A stretch of 64,000 nucleotides of DNA from Candidatus Yanofskybacteria bacterium RIFCSPHIGHO2_01_FULL_41_26 (GCA_001794055.1 MGJB01000001.1:1-64000), one strand, 5' to 3'; counted from the stretch's first letter, positions 17,060 to 25,100 are shown. Notes: generated by a model not told the origin, from the sequence alone. Numbers and translations: made by a program.

Positions 17060-18382
17060 ATGTTTCGAGAATCTTTGTTAGATAAAACTTTATATCGCAT
17101 CAAGAGATTAATACCTAAATCGGTATTTAATTTTTTTGCGCCGTGTTATCATGCCGGATTAGCGCATTTGGGAAGTATTGTTTACGGCAATCCGTCAAAA
17201 TCTCTGAAAGTCATAGGCGTGACTGGCACTAAAGGCAAATCGACAACTGTTTATTTGATTTCTAAAATTTTTGAAGGAGTTGGCGAGCCGATTGCGGCAA
17301 TCGGCTCGCTTGGTTTTAAAATAAAGGATAAAGAGTGGCCAAATAATCTGAAAATGACAATGCCGGGGCGGTTCAAGTTGCAGAAATTTTTTTATGAAGC
17401 CAAAAAAGCCGGATGTAAGTATGTGGTGCTGGAGGTAACTTCCGAAGGTATCAAACAGAAGCGGCATTTGGGAATTAATTTTGATTGTGCGGTTTTTACC
17501 AATTTGCACAAAGAGCATCTTGAAAGCCACGGCTCTTTTGAGAATTATTACAAAGCCAAACAGGAACTATTTTCCAAGACAAAGAATATTCACGTTTTGA
17601 ATGCTGATGACAAAAATATCGAGTTGTTTTCAAAATTTTCTTCAAAGCACACAATATTTTATGGAACAGAAAGCGGGGATATGAGAGCTCAAAATTTGGA
17701 TTTGAAATCGGATGGGGCCTCGTTTGATGTTTATGGAATTAAATTTAATATCAATTTCGGAGGCAAGTTCAATGTTTTAAATTGTCTGGCGGCTCTATCT
17801 ACTGCCGCTATGTACGGAATAGACCTTCCAAACACAAGGACGGTCCTCGGGGAAATAAAAAGTATCCCGGGAAGGATGGAATTCTTGCAGAAAGAACCAT
17901 TTAGGGTGGTAGTGGATTATGCCCATACTCCCGATTCGCTTGAAGTTGTTTATAAAACCTTGAAAGATGAACTTACTAGGTCCGACCTTGATGCTGGCCA
18001 TCGGCTTATTTGTGTGCTTGGCGCCGCCGGAGGAGGAAGAGACAAATGGAAAAGGCCGGAATTTGGAAGAATTGCCAGTGAGTATTGCGATGAAATAATT
18101 TTGACCGATGAAGACCCATATGATGAAATTCCAGAAAAAATCATCGAAGAAATTTTTTCTGGAATTTCATCGAGTTCAAAGTTAAAAAGTTTAAAAGTTC
18201 ATAAAGTCCTGGACCGAAAAGAAGCCATCAGAACTGCCTTGACAAAAGTCGGTCGAGGTGATACTGTTGTTATCACAGGAAAAGGCTCGGAGATTTCTAT
18301 GGCCGTGGCCGGGGGAAAGAAAATTCCCTGGTCCGACAAGGAAATTGTCCGAGAAGTTCTTCGACAACAAGGAGGTCGGTAA
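17060..18382 (+). CDS. murE: UDP-N-acetylmuramyl-tripeptide synthetase-like Mur ligase
   Basis: 440 aa. ATP loop GVTGTKGKSTT near residue 54, the EVTSEGIKQKRH centre, NCLAALSTAAMYG, and the C-terminal domain with VVDYAHTPDSLE and VLGAAGGGRDKWKRPEFG. The residue-3 specificity motif reads DEDPYDE rather than the DNPR of meso-DAP enzymes, so the third amino acid is uncertain. Shorter than E. coli MurE (495 aa) owing to a reduced N-terminus. A perfect 13-bp-stem palindrome lies in frame at 17282-17308 without lengthening the protein. The next gene overlaps by 1 nt. Confidence 0.88.
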   Translation: MFRESLLDKTLYRIKRLIPKSVFNFFAPCYHAGLAHLGSIVYGNPSKSLKVIGVTGTKGKSTTVYLISKIFEGVGEPIAAIGSLGFKIKDKEWPNNLKMTMPGRFKLQKFFYEAKKAGCKYVVLEVTSEGIKQKRHLGINFDCAVFTNLHKEHLESHGSFENYYKAKQELFSKTKNIHVLNADDKNIELFSKFSSKHTIFYGTESGDMRAQNLDLKSDGASFDVYGIKFNINFGGKFNVLNCLAALSTAAMYGIDLPNTRTVLGEIKSIPGRMEFLQKEPFRVVVDYAHTPDSLEVVYKTLKDELTRSDLDAGHRLICVLGAAGGGRDKWKRPEFGRIASEYCDEIILTDEDPYDEIPEKIIEEIFSGISSSSKLKSLKVHKVLDRKEAIRTALTKVGRGDTVVITGKGSEISMAVAGGKKIPWSDKEIVREVLRQQGGR

Positions 18383-18774
18383 TGACATTTGTAATCGTTG
18401 TTTGGTTGCTTGGAATGACCGTGTTTGCTATCGGTATCGCATTGTTGGTCAATAAAGAAAATTTTGGTTTCCTTCCCCTATCTTTTGGTCTGGTCCTTGT
18501 TTTTTTGGTTACTTTTGTGGGTGTGCCAGAGGAATTTCCGAGCGGTCTGCCAAGGAAAGGGTCGGCCCTGTCTCCTGGTAAGTACTACAAAGTGGCCTCT
18601 GTATATGTGGCCGGACAAAACGTTTATGTCGGAGTTGAGAGGAATGTTAACAATCATGAACGCCTCCTCTTGTATCAATTTCCAAGAGTGGCTTTTGATG
18701 ATTACATCAATATCGATTCCAAAAGACTTGTAATCGTTGAAGCAAACGGCTTCAAGAAACCGGTTTTGAAGTGA
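18382..18774 (+). CDS. small protein with two N-terminal TM helices
   Basis: 130 aa starting at the ATG that overlaps the murE stop by 1 nt, with AAGGAGG 6 nt upstream. Two helices (about residues 3-22 and 28-46) are followed by a hydrophilic beta-rich domain of about 80 aa (SPGKYYKVASVYVAGQNVYVGVER...). It shares a style with the accessory small genes and has its own terminator. No family is recognised. Co-transcription with murE is likely, but a functional link is not shown. Confidence 0.65.
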   Translation: MTFVIVVWLLGMTVFAIGIALLVNKENFGFLPLSFGLVLVFLVTFVGVPEEFPSGLPRKGSALSPGKYYKVASVYVAGQNVYVGVERNVNNHERLLLYQFPRVAFDDYINIDSKRLVIVEANGFKKPVLK

Positions 18775-18780
18775 TATTGT

Positions 18781-18801
18781 GCAGGCATCGCCTGCTTTTT
18801 T
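18781..18801 (+). terminator. intrinsic terminator
   Basis: GCAGGC-ATC-GCCTGC followed by TTTTTT, 6 nt after the preceding stop. Confidence 0.85.
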
Positions 18802-18807
18802 AATTGC

Positions 18808-18836
18808 TTGCCAATTTAAATAAACCGGTATATTAT
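18808..18836 (+). promoter_or_regulatory. promoter TTGCCA-N17-TATTAT
   Basis: Lies inside the longest open frame beginning at 18804, which shows that the real start of the following gene must be downstream, at about 18852. Confidence 0.6.
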
Positions 18837-18851
18837 TTCCCTAATAGCTCA

Positions 18852-19472
18852 TTGACACAAAGGTTCCATTTGGCACTTCCCAGAGGAAGAGGTAAGGCTG
18901 AACTCCACAGGCTCTATAGCGATCAACTCCGAAACTTTAATCTACATCATCTAATACCTTCCAGCCGAGGTGGAGAAACTAACGAGTTTAACCTTTTTCC
19001 ATATAAACTAAAATCCCATAGAGCTTACCATGCTCTTTTTCTGAATATGACCATTTGGGAAGTTTGGGAAAGAGTCGAAGAAATTTACGAAGAAATATTT
19101 AACACCAATGAGGAAAAAATTAGCCGGCAATGGATTAATGTCTGCCGGTTGAAAAAAGACACAGGATTAGATGTCCAGATTAACAGGATTTTTGGGGTTG
19201 AATATCTGCAGGAAAAGTGGATTATCGCTTTTGGAGGCCAAGACATCAGGCAAGCTCAAAGACTTTTGAAATACATGATGCTTTTTATAATTTTCGGCTC
19301 TCACATGGCGGATACGAATTATCTTTTTGACAACGGCCATTTAGCGGAATTTTTTGAAAAATCTCCTGCTGACGAGAATCGACTCAGGGCGTTTAATATT
19401 TGTTTTGGTGAATCTGCCGATTGGCAGAGGATAAAGGCAAAAGTTTCCAAGATTCGACGCCAACTTCCTTGA
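18852..19472 (+). CDS. HNH-like protein, putative nuclease domain at N-terminus
   Basis: 206 aa if read from the TTG at 18852, chosen because the promoter ends at 18836; the start is uncertain. Residues about 34-66 show NLHHLIPSSRGGETNEFNL followed by HRAYHALF, a spacing typical of HNH/McrA-like zinc-dependent endonucleases (HH-x-PxSxGG-x-N-x-H). The remaining two thirds are helical and not recognised. No modification or partner gene lies nearby. It could be a regulatory or structural HNH relative rather than an active nuclease. Confidence 0.6.
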   Translation: MTQRFHLALPRGRGKAELHRLYSDQLRNFNLHHLIPSSRGGETNEFNLFPYKLKSHRAYHALFLNMTIWEVWERVEEIYEEIFNTNEEKISRQWINVCRLKKDTGLDVQINRIFGVEYLQEKWIIAFGGQDIRQAQRLLKYMMLFIIFGSHMADTNYLFDNGHLAEFFEKSPADENRLRAFNICFGESADWQRIKAKVSKIRRQLP

Positions 19473-19486
19473 TCGGAAGTTTTTTA
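19462..19486 (+). terminator. intrinsic terminator overlapping the stop codon
   Basis: AACTTCC-TTGATC-GGAAGTT followed by TTTTAATT; the TGA stop lies in the loop. Confidence 0.8.
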
Positions 19487-19509
19487 ATTGTTAAGATTAA
19501 ATTAGATGT

Positions 19510-19980
19510 ATGACAGATTTTGAACCACAACTTGTTGTTGCAAAGAAGAAAGAAAAAAAACTGCCGGCTATCAACGGTCCGGGACTTTTTTGGATGCTCA
19601 TTGTCTTAACCCTTGTCCTTTTTGGCCTTGCTGTAAGCATGCTGGGCAGAATTCAAAATCCCAATGTCGGATTGCCGACGCCTACCGAAACCCTTCCTAC
19701 CGAAATCAAACCCTCAAGAATATATACGGTCTCGTATAAAAGCGGCGTGTTTAGTCCGACCAATTTAAGGATTCATGCCGGCGATACGGTAAGGTTCAAA
19801 AACGAAAGCATCTTTCCGATAAGAATAATTTCCGGTCCGGATAGCAGTTTGGTTGGTTTTGACAGTATAGGTGATATTCCCCAGGGGAGCTACTTTTCTT
19901 TTACTTTTGCGGCAAAGGGTATCTTTGATTATCACGGCGACAGGAATATAAAAGAAACCGGAACTATAATAGTCCGGTAG
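19510..19980 (+). CDS. membrane-anchored cupredoxin-fold protein lacking copper ligands
   Basis: 156 aa: cytoplasmic N-terminus, one TM helix (about residues 30-50), proline/threonine linker, then a cupredoxin-like beta domain from residue 72 (YTVSYKSGVFSPTNLRIHAGDTVRFKN-type pattern, ending FDYHGDRNIKETGTIIVR). In copper members the final segment is YHCxxHxxM; here the cysteine and methionine are replaced (YHGDRNIKE), so copper binding is unlikely. Probably a structural extracellular domain. It forms a tight run with the next three genes (22, 2 and -4 nt gaps). Confidence 0.7.
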   Translation: MTDFEPQLVVAKKKEKKLPAINGPGLFWMLIVLTLVLFGLAVSMLGRIQNPNVGLPTPTETLPTEIKPSRIYTVSYKSGVFSPTNLRIHAGDTVRFKNESIFPIRIISGPDSSLVGFDSIGDIPQGSYFSFTFAAKGIFDYHGDRNIKETGTIIVR

Positions 19981-20001
19981 GCTCACTGTAAAAACAATCC
20001 G

Positions 20002-20283
20002 ATGAGTAGAAACCTGTTAACATTGCAAATTGAATCACGTCTTGGCGCATTTTACATCTCTTTGCTCGGACTTTTTTTTGTTGGTTTGATGTTTATAGCT
20101 CTGAAGAATTTTGAATCTGACTCGATTGTTTTGGATTCTCAAAGCACTCAAGTCAGAACCATCTCTTCTACGGAAAGAGATTTGATAAACAACTGGATTT
20201 TAGAAAATCAGGTCGAGATTCCAAAAGACAAGGGATATAGGTACATAATTCAGCAATATCCTGCTAAACCATGGTTCAAATAA
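20002..20283 (+). CDS. small single-TM protein, unknown function
   Basis: 93 aa with one TM helix (about residues 17-36) and a C-terminal extracytoplasmic or cytoplasmic tail of about 55 aa (STERDLINNWILENQVEIPKD). Two nt upstream of the presenilin-like protease and within the same four-gene run, so it may be a partner or substrate of that protease; this is inference from position only. Confidence 0.6.
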   Translation: MSRNLLTLQIESRLGAFYISLLGLFFVGLMFIALKNFESDSIVLDSQSTQVRTISSTERDLINNWILENQVEIPKDKGYRYIIQQYPAKPWFK

Positions 20284-20284
20284 C

Positions 20285-21118
20285 ATGAAATTTAAAATAG
20301 ACCTCTATATAAAAGAATTTATATTATTCGGCACGACGCTGCTGGTGGGTATTTTTTCAGCTTACCAGATTGTTAATTCAACTGCATCGACAGTAGTTCC
20401 AAAGATAAAATTTGGCTGGGAAGATGCTGTTTTTTTGGCGATTTTAGCGATATTTTTTATATTTTTTTCAAAATATCAAAAAGTGGCCAGTTTTTCTTTT
20501 AAACTATTTTTGGTTTTGATCGTTTTTTCCGGCACTAGTGTGGTCGCGGGTACGTTATCAAGTTTGCCTTGGGATTTTTGGGTTACTATTTTTATCGTAG
20601 CCATTTTTGTTTTGATTAAGAATGTTCTCGTCCACAATGTCGGGATAATTTTGGCAATAGCCGGTATCGGGTCTTTATTGGGCTTGGCTATTTCCCCCGG
20701 AACGGCAATTATAGTAATGGTGGCGTTGTCTTTTTACGATATTATCGCCGTCTATGTTACGAAACATATGGTAAGCATGGCTAAAAACATGATAGAATCG
20801 GGCGCGATTTTCGGATTTATAATTCCTTCACAAATGAACGGATTTTTCTTTCACAAGCGGGAAGCTCAAAATCAAGTCGCAGCCGGAGGTCAGTTTATGA
20901 TTCTAGGTTCGGGCGATATCGGTTTGCCTGTTGTTCTAGCAAGTTCAGTGGCCGGATATTCCCTTGACAGTGCGATAATCGTGGCGGTATTTTCTTTAGC
21001 CGGATTGTTTATTACCCATCTTATTTTTGTGAATCAAAAAGAGAGAAAAGCGATGGCGGCATTACCTCCGATTGCGACGATGGCTATAATTGGGTATTTA
21101 GTAGCGATATTTTTATGA
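20285..21118 (+). CDS. presenilin / signal-peptide-peptidase-like intramembrane aspartyl protease
   Basis: 277 aa, about nine TM helices. The three family A22 motifs are present: SFYDIIAV (YD) near residue 150, LGSGDIGLP (GxGD) near residue 208 and ALPPIA in place of the PAL motif near residue 258. GxGD proteases cleave TM helices of substrates. The catalytic aspartates are intact; the PAL motif is rearranged to ALPP, as in some archaeal and bacterial homologues. It overlaps the following metallo-hydrolase gene by 4 nt (ATGA). Confidence 0.85.
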   Translation: MKFKIDLYIKEFILFGTTLLVGIFSAYQIVNSTASTVVPKIKFGWEDAVFLAILAIFFIFFSKYQKVASFSFKLFLVLIVFSGTSVVAGTLSSLPWDFWVTIFIVAIFVLIKNVLVHNVGIILAIAGIGSLLGLAISPGTAIIVMVALSFYDIIAVYVTKHMVSMAKNMIESGAIFGFIIPSQMNGFFFHKREAQNQVAAGGQFMILGSGDIGLPVVLASSVAGYSLDSAIIVAVFSLAGLFITHLIFVNQKERKAMAALPPIATMAIIGYLVAIFL

Positions 21119-22485
21119 AAATAACTTTCTACGGAGGAGCAAAAACAGTTACAGGAGCAAATTATTTGCTTGATGCGGGGGACGTTAAAATTTTAGTGGA
21201 TTGCGGTTTGAATCAAGGCTCCAAATATTCGGAAGACATGAATTATGAAAAATTTGCCTACAATCCGGCACAAATAAAATTTGTATTCATAACTCATAGC
21301 CATACCGATCACATCGGCCGTCTTCCAAAATTGTTCAGGGAGGGTTTTACTGGAAAAGTTTATGCTTCCAAACCGACTTTAGATATGATCAGGAAGGCTT
21401 TGCCTGATAACTTAAAAATAATAACCGAAGAAGCCAAGAGAGAGGGCAGGGAACCCTTATTTGAATTAAAAGATTTGGACGGAGTCATGGAGTTAGCTGA
21501 AGGTTTTAATTATGAAGTTCCAATAGATCTCGATGGTGGAATGAAGGCCATTCTGCATGACGCAGGCCACATATTGGGTTCGTCAATTGTAGAAATACAA
21601 TTTCCGAGCCTAATTCAAAATTCAGGGAAGATTTATTTCACCGGGGACCTTGGCAATCCACCGACTCCTTTGCTTCAGCCGCCATTTTTTCCCAAAGATG
21701 CCGATTACATAGTGGTAGAATCAGCTTACGGTTCAAGAATTCACGAAGATCGCGCGTCCAGAAAAATAATGCTGGAGAATGTCATTAAAGAAACCATGGT
21801 TAAAGGGGGAACCCTGATGATGCCTTCATTTGCCATGGAAAGAACGCAGGAACTTTTATACGAACTGAATCAGCTTATAAATCATAACCAGATACCTCGC
21901 GTTCCAATCTATGTCGATTCGCCTTTAGCCACCCACCTTACCGAGGTTTACCGGAAGTATCCGAACTATTTCAATAAAACCGCCCACCATGTCATTGAAT
22001 CGGGCGATGACATATTTAATTTCCCGGGCCTGACGTTCACTCGCACAGTTGATGAATCAAAAGCCATCAATAACGTGAAGGGGCCCAAAATAATAATTGC
22101 CGGTTCGGGAATGTCCATGGGGGGAAGAATTTTACATCACGAAATGAGATATTTGCCCGATCCCAATTCGGCTATTTTGTTTGTGGGCTATCAGGTTATG
22201 GGTTCATTGGGGCGCCGAATCTTGGACGGCGAAAAAGAAGTCAAAATATTTGGCGAGAAAATTGCCGTGAATTGCCAGATACGGGCAATCGGCGGTTATT
22301 CAGCCCATGCCGACCAGGCCATGCTACTTAAATGGATAGAAAGCGCCGGATCAGACGGTAAACTCAAAAAAGTTTTTGTGGTTCAAGGAGAAGAGGATTC
22401 ATCTATAATTTTGGCCGAAAAGGTCAAAACAGATTTGAATATTGACGCCGTTGTACCCTCGCAAGGGGAGAGTTTTGAATTGTAG
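21115..22485 (+). CDS. beta-CASP metallo-beta-lactamase-fold RNA processing nuclease
   Basis: 456 aa. MBL motifs: HSHTDHIGRLP near residue 61 (HxHxDH), HDAGHILGSS near residue 146 and FTGDLG near residue 178. Beta-CASP motifs: SFAMERTQE, AGSGMSMGGR and the late SAHADQ. The architecture is that of the CPSF-73/YSH1-like bacterial MBL RNases. Likely a cytosolic endo- or exoribonuclease; exact targets are unknown. Last gene of the run starting at 19510. Confidence 0.88.
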   Translation: MKITFYGGAKTVTGANYLLDAGDVKILVDCGLNQGSKYSEDMNYEKFAYNPAQIKFVFITHSHTDHIGRLPKLFREGFTGKVYASKPTLDMIRKALPDNLKIITEEAKREGREPLFELKDLDGVMELAEGFNYEVPIDLDGGMKAILHDAGHILGSSIVEIQFPSLIQNSGKIYFTGDLGNPPTPLLQPPFFPKDADYIVVESAYGSRIHEDRASRKIMLENVIKETMVKGGTLMMPSFAMERTQELLYELNQLINHNQIPRVPIYVDSPLATHLTEVYRKYPNYFNKTAHHVIESGDDIFNFPGLTFTRTVDESKAINNVKGPKIIIAGSGMSMGGRILHHEMRYLPDPNSAILFVGYQVMGSLGRRILDGEKEVKIFGEKIAVNCQIRAIGGYSAHADQAMLLKWIESAGSDGKLKKVFVVQGEEDSSIILAEKVKTDLNIDAVVPSQGESFEL

Positions 22486-22522
22486 CTTCTCGCTCCTGCC
22501 TGATCATTTTTCAGACTTGCTC

Positions 22523-22702
22523 CCCAGCCACATACCCCCCGACTCGACCGATAGTCCTCAGTTTCAAAAGCTCAACCCTAACCCATTCTCGGGCACGGCA
22601 TAAATTCTTGCTAGAATTTTGCCTCGTACTCGTTCCAGTCGAACTCCGTAAGTCCCTCTAATGGGTTAGGGTTTCGCTTTTTAGTTTTAAGTATGTGGCT
22701 GA
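22523..22702 (-). repeat. structured repeat family E, copy E3, with a second element nested inside
   Basis: The left edge CCAGCCACATACCCCCCGACTCG followed by ACCGATAGTCCTC matches E2; the right edge is GTATGTGGCTGAG. The interior of E1/E2 is replaced by another element (22567-22682) with its own arms AACCCTAACCCATT / AATGGGTTAGGGTT and inner hairpin GGCATAAATTCTTG/CTAGAATTTTGCC. No gene lies in 22486-22850. Confidence 0.75.
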
Positions 22703-22718
22703 GACCTTAAATATCGTA

Positions 22719-22826
22719 AGCGAACGCCTTATTCCAAAGAAGAACGTTCGGAGGCTACCCCGGGCCGAGATAGAGCAAAAACCCAGCAGGGTTTTATGCG
22801 GTCTGATTTGGGATGAGGCGTTCGCG
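22719..22826 (+). repeat. structured repeat family A, copy A2
   Basis: Arms AGCGAACGCCTTATTCC and GGGATGAGGCGTTCGC pair. The core CAAAGAAGAACGTTCGGAGG...GGCCGAGATAGAGC...CAGCAGGGTTTTATGCGGTC is almost identical to A5. Confidence 0.9.
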
Positions 22827-22854
22827 ATTAAACAGCCATAAAAGATAGGGTGAT

Positions 22855-22883
22855 TTGACATTATTGTTTGATAAGTGTATAAT
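22855..22883 (+). promoter_or_regulatory. perfect consensus promoter TTGACA-N17-TATAAT
   Basis: Both hexamers are exact and the spacer is 17 bp. The leader contains a 12-bp hairpin (GGTTTTGTCTGG / CCAGACGAAACC, about 22899-22932) before the ribosome site of the gene at 22965. Confidence 0.9.
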
Positions 22884-22964
22884 GTAAATACGAGTTCAGG
22901 TTTTGTCTGGATACAGAAGCGCCAGACGAAACCCGTTAATAAAGCTTCTGAAGGAGAAAGACCA

Positions 22965-23363
22965 ATGGGGACATGGATTTTGATGGGACTCGTGGGGGTC
23001 CTCGGCGTGATTGTCGGCAGTTTGGTTCGGCGGTCAAACGCTGCCGAAATCAAACCGTTCGGGCTGGAAGCGTTCGAGGCCCACGGTCTTGGACGGGCAT
23101 CCAGCGATGTCCTGAAGGCCGTCGTGGCGACCATCAGTTTTCTCGGCCATCCGTTCACGGTGGTTGAGGAAGCTGCAGAGGCGAGGGTCTCTGCGGCAGC
23201 CAATTCGACAAGAACCTTCGCCCAGATTGAGGACAATCTGGACGAAATTCGAGATTTGGAGGCCAGGAACATCAGTCTCGAGGCTCGAGCAAGGCTTGCC
23301 GACGCTCGTGCGAGCGATCTGGCGGCTCTCGTCGCGCAGGTCAGCTCGGTCGTCGGTAGCTAG
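22965..23363 (+). CDS. small membrane-anchored coiled-coil protein, GC-rich
   Basis: 132 aa from the ATG preceded by GAAGGAG. One N-terminal TM helix (ILMGLVGVLGVIVGSLV), then a helical region ending in a heptad-like coiled coil (FAQIEDNLDEIRDLEARNISLEARARLADARASDLAAL). Codon use is strikingly GC-rich compared with the conserved genes around it. Consensus promoter, leader hairpin and terminator make it a self-contained unit between elements A2 and E2. Unknown function. Confidence 0.7.
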   Translation: MGTWILMGLVGVLGVIVGSLVRRSNAAEIKPFGLEAFEAHGLGRASSDVLKAVVATISFLGHPFTVVEEAAEARVSAAANSTRTFAQIEDNLDEIRDLEARNISLEARARLADARASDLAALVAQVSSVVGS

Positions 23364-23377
23364 CCGGTGTCGTCGTG

Positions 23378-23417
23378 GAGGGGAAGGGGGCAATGGTGTC
23401 CCACCCCTCTTTTTTTG
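23378..23417 (+). terminator. intrinsic terminator
   Basis: GAGGGG pairs with CCCCTC around a purine-rich 20-nt loop, followed by seven or more T. Confidence 0.7.
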
Positions 23418-23439
23418 ATTCTTAAAAGTCCGAGTCTCT

Positions 23440-23581
23440 CTTCCCCAGCCACATACCCCCGACTCGACCGATAGTCCTCGGCTTCCTGCGAGCCTCGGCT
23501 GTCTTCATGCTCAGCCCCTCACCAAGCACCAAGCTTCGGGGCCTGCGCAAGTTCTCCCTGGGAGTATGTGGGCTTGGGAAG
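23440..23581 (-). repeat. structured repeat family E, copy E2
   Basis: Arms CTTCCCCAGCCACATACCC (23440) and GGAGTATGTGGGCTTGGGAAG (to 23581). Shares ACTCGACCGATAGTCCTCGG, GCGAGCCTCGGC and GCCTGCGCAAGTTCTCCCTG with E1 in reverse orientation; the apex differs (CACCAAGCACCAAGCTTCGGGG). Confidence 0.85.
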
Positions 23582-23620
23582 CTTTTAATTTTTTAAAATA
23601 GCATAAAAATTTTGGAATTG

Positions 23621-23648
23621 TTGACAAGTTTTATGTGGCTGATATTAT
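23621..23648 (+). promoter_or_regulatory. leaderless promoter TTGACA-N16-TATTAT
   Basis: The -10 ends 6 nt before the ATG at 23655; no ribosome site. Confidence 0.75.
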
Positions 23649-23654
23649 TTATCT

Positions 23655-23876
23655 ATGACTTTTAAACCTAAACAACTCGATCCTGAAGCTGTCAAAATAT
23701 TCAGCGAAACAGAAGTTGGCACACTTCTTGAAAGTATTGATGATAAGCTGGGTTTAATTTTGGAAAACCAGGATGGAATACGCGACGATGTTAAAACATT
23801 AAAGAACGACTACAGACACATAGACGATCGAGTTAGTAAAACAGAAATCAGATTGGATGTAATCGAGGCAAGATAA
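23655..23876 (+). CDS. 73-aa coiled-coil protein
   Basis: A short acidic N-terminus followed by a coiled coil with hydrophobic heptads (LLESIDDKLGLILENQDGIRDDVKTL...IDDRVSKTEIRLDVIEA). Resembles the many small coiled-coil orphans of CPR genomes and the tail parts of phage proteins. It appears leaderless, unlike the other small genes nearby. A short GC hairpin with T-tract (about 23905-23930) follows. No function assigned. Confidence 0.65.
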   Translation: MTFKPKQLDPEAVKIFSETEVGTLLESIDDKLGLILENQDGIRDDVKTLKNDYRHIDDRVSKTEIRLDVIEAR

Positions 23877-23944
23877 ATCTCTAGATATTTCATGAGCATG
23901 TTAACGGCCCAAAAAGCCGGTTTTTGTTTTGTCTTAAACTTTGC

Positions 23945-23973
23945 TTGACTTTACAATAAAGCCATGTTAATGT
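23945..23973 (+). promoter_or_regulatory. promoter TTGACT-N17-TAATGT
   Basis: Upstream of the membrane protein gene at 24020, about 45 nt before its ATG. Confidence 0.65.
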
Positions 23974-24019
23974 CTTGGCCGGTAGTCAGTTCGTAAACAA
24001 CAAAAGGAGAAGACAACAG

Positions 24020-24586
24020 ATGTATCTATTTGCGGCATTGATCAGTGCGGTTGTCGGTGCTTTTCCACTCATGTTGGCTAGGAAGCCGGCTACTGCTATC
24101 GGGCAGTGTGTCGTGGCATTCTTTTCCAATTGGTGGCTGTTCTACGGTTTAACCATTTCGACGGCCTATCCGCTTTTCGGAGTGGTTGGTTTCGTGACAC
24201 TGATTTGGTGGTTGGTTGCGGCGACTTTTGCGTCAATCAACACAAACTCTTGGAGAAAAGAAAGCAATTCTTTTCCGTGGGCTTGGGTTTTTCCAGTAAT
24301 CGGCATGGTATCCTACGTCTTCATTAGTATTGGCACTTCTGAAATGTTTCGATCGAACGACTATGCGTCAATGCTCGGAGAAGTCGAGGAGCGGTTTTGG
24401 ACGCAAGACATTCAGCCCAAAGACCCGGCTCACATGCGGATGGGCACATACGAGAATGCCATCTATCGCGGCAAGGCAATTCAATTGTCGGTGTCCGTTT
24501 CATTCTGGGTGCTTTTCTTCTCTTTTTCTTATCTTAAAATCTTCTCTTTAATCTTTTGGCAAATTTTCGCAAAAATTGACATATAA
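24020..24586 (+). CDS. four-TM membrane protein, unknown function
   Basis: 188 aa from the ATG preceded by AAAAGGAGA. Apolar helices at about residues 1-17, 27-45, 50-70 and 95-112, and a last one near residue 160-180. A conserved-looking hydrophilic loop (EVEERFWTQDIQPKDPAHMRMG) lies between helix 4 and the last. No family recognised. Own promoter upstream and a terminator hairpin just downstream. Confidence 0.6.
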   Translation: MYLFAALISAVVGAFPLMLARKPATAIGQCVVAFFSNWWLFYGLTISTAYPLFGVVGFVTLIWWLVAATFASINTNSWRKESNSFPWAWVFPVIGMVSYVFISIGTSEMFRSNDYASMLGEVEERFWTQDIQPKDPAHMRMGTYENAIYRGKAIQLSVSVSFWVLFFSFSYLKIFSLIFWQIFAKIDI

Positions 24587-24617
24587 TTAAAGCCGTGCTA
24601 TCATAAGGCACGGTTTT
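24576..24617 (+). promoter_or_regulatory. overlapping promoter and terminator
   Basis: TTGACA (24576) - N17 - TATCAT (24599) forms a promoter for the gene at 24642. The same segment contains a hairpin GCCGTGC (24592) / GCACGGT (24608) followed by TTTAGTTT that can terminate the gene at 24020. The -10 hexamer lies in the terminator loop. Confidence 0.7.
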
Positions 24618-24641
24618 AGTTTGTTCAAAGGAGACCAGAAA

Positions 24642-24911
24642 ATGCTAACGGCATGCTTTCAAAAAATAGTTAACGCTTGCGATTCTTTTCTTAATCTAAT
24701 GGAGTCGCTGTTTTACCTTTGTTTTTATTTTGTAGGTGTACCCTCTGCCATTGCACTATCTCTTGTTGTTGGGGGTTGGAATTTAAAGGCATCCACGATA
24801 ATGTTTTCTGTCTTTCTTGGTTTATACATTCCTTTTCTTGTAACCTTATTCGGAAATATTCTGCTGGTAAAGCGTAGAGTTCATTCAAAAAGAGAATCAA
24901 ATGCCAATTAA
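24642..24911 (+). CDS. small two-TM protein
   Basis: 89 aa from the ATG with AAAGGAG 9 nt upstream. Two helices (about residues 22-43 and 53-75) and a basic C-terminus (KRRVHSKRESNAN), cytoplasmic by the positive-inside rule. The following gene starts inside its last codons in another frame, so the two are translationally coupled. Function unknown. Confidence 0.6.
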   Translation: MLTACFQKIVNACDSFLNLMESLFYLCFYFVGVPSAIALSLVVGGWNLKASTIMFSVFLGLYIPFLVTLFGNILLVKRRVHSKRESNAN

Positions 24912-25092
24912 GATTGACTGCGAGGCTTTCCAGGGGAAATTTATATTTAGATATGAAGACGGACGGAAAAAACTTACCCCTGATGAATTAGATAGTCTTC
25001 AAAATCACTACAAAGAATGTGGTCATTGTAAAGCAATAGCAGGTGAAAAAGGTTTAGACCTGTCAAAGTATAGAGAGGCACCAAAGTTTTAA
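24901..25092 (+). CDS. 63-aa protein with a CxxC pair
   Basis: Overlaps the preceding gene by 11 nt. Sequence has KIDCEAFQGKF at the N-terminus and ECGHCKAIAGEKG at residues about 39-51: three cysteines and a histidine that could bind one zinc. Mostly hydrophilic, cytosolic. The overlap with a two-TM protein suggests a small two-component unit, but no function can be named. Confidence 0.6.
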   Translation: MPIKIDCEAFQGKFIFRYEDGRKKLTPDELDSLQNHYKECGHCKAIAGEKGLDLSKYREAPKF

Positions 25093-25100
25093 CCCAATAC

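Noticed and set aside
17282..17308. In-frame insertion in murE
   Set aside because: The palindrome is perfect, but the encoded segment fits the normal length of the family at this place, so insertion is not supported; it could be a replacement.
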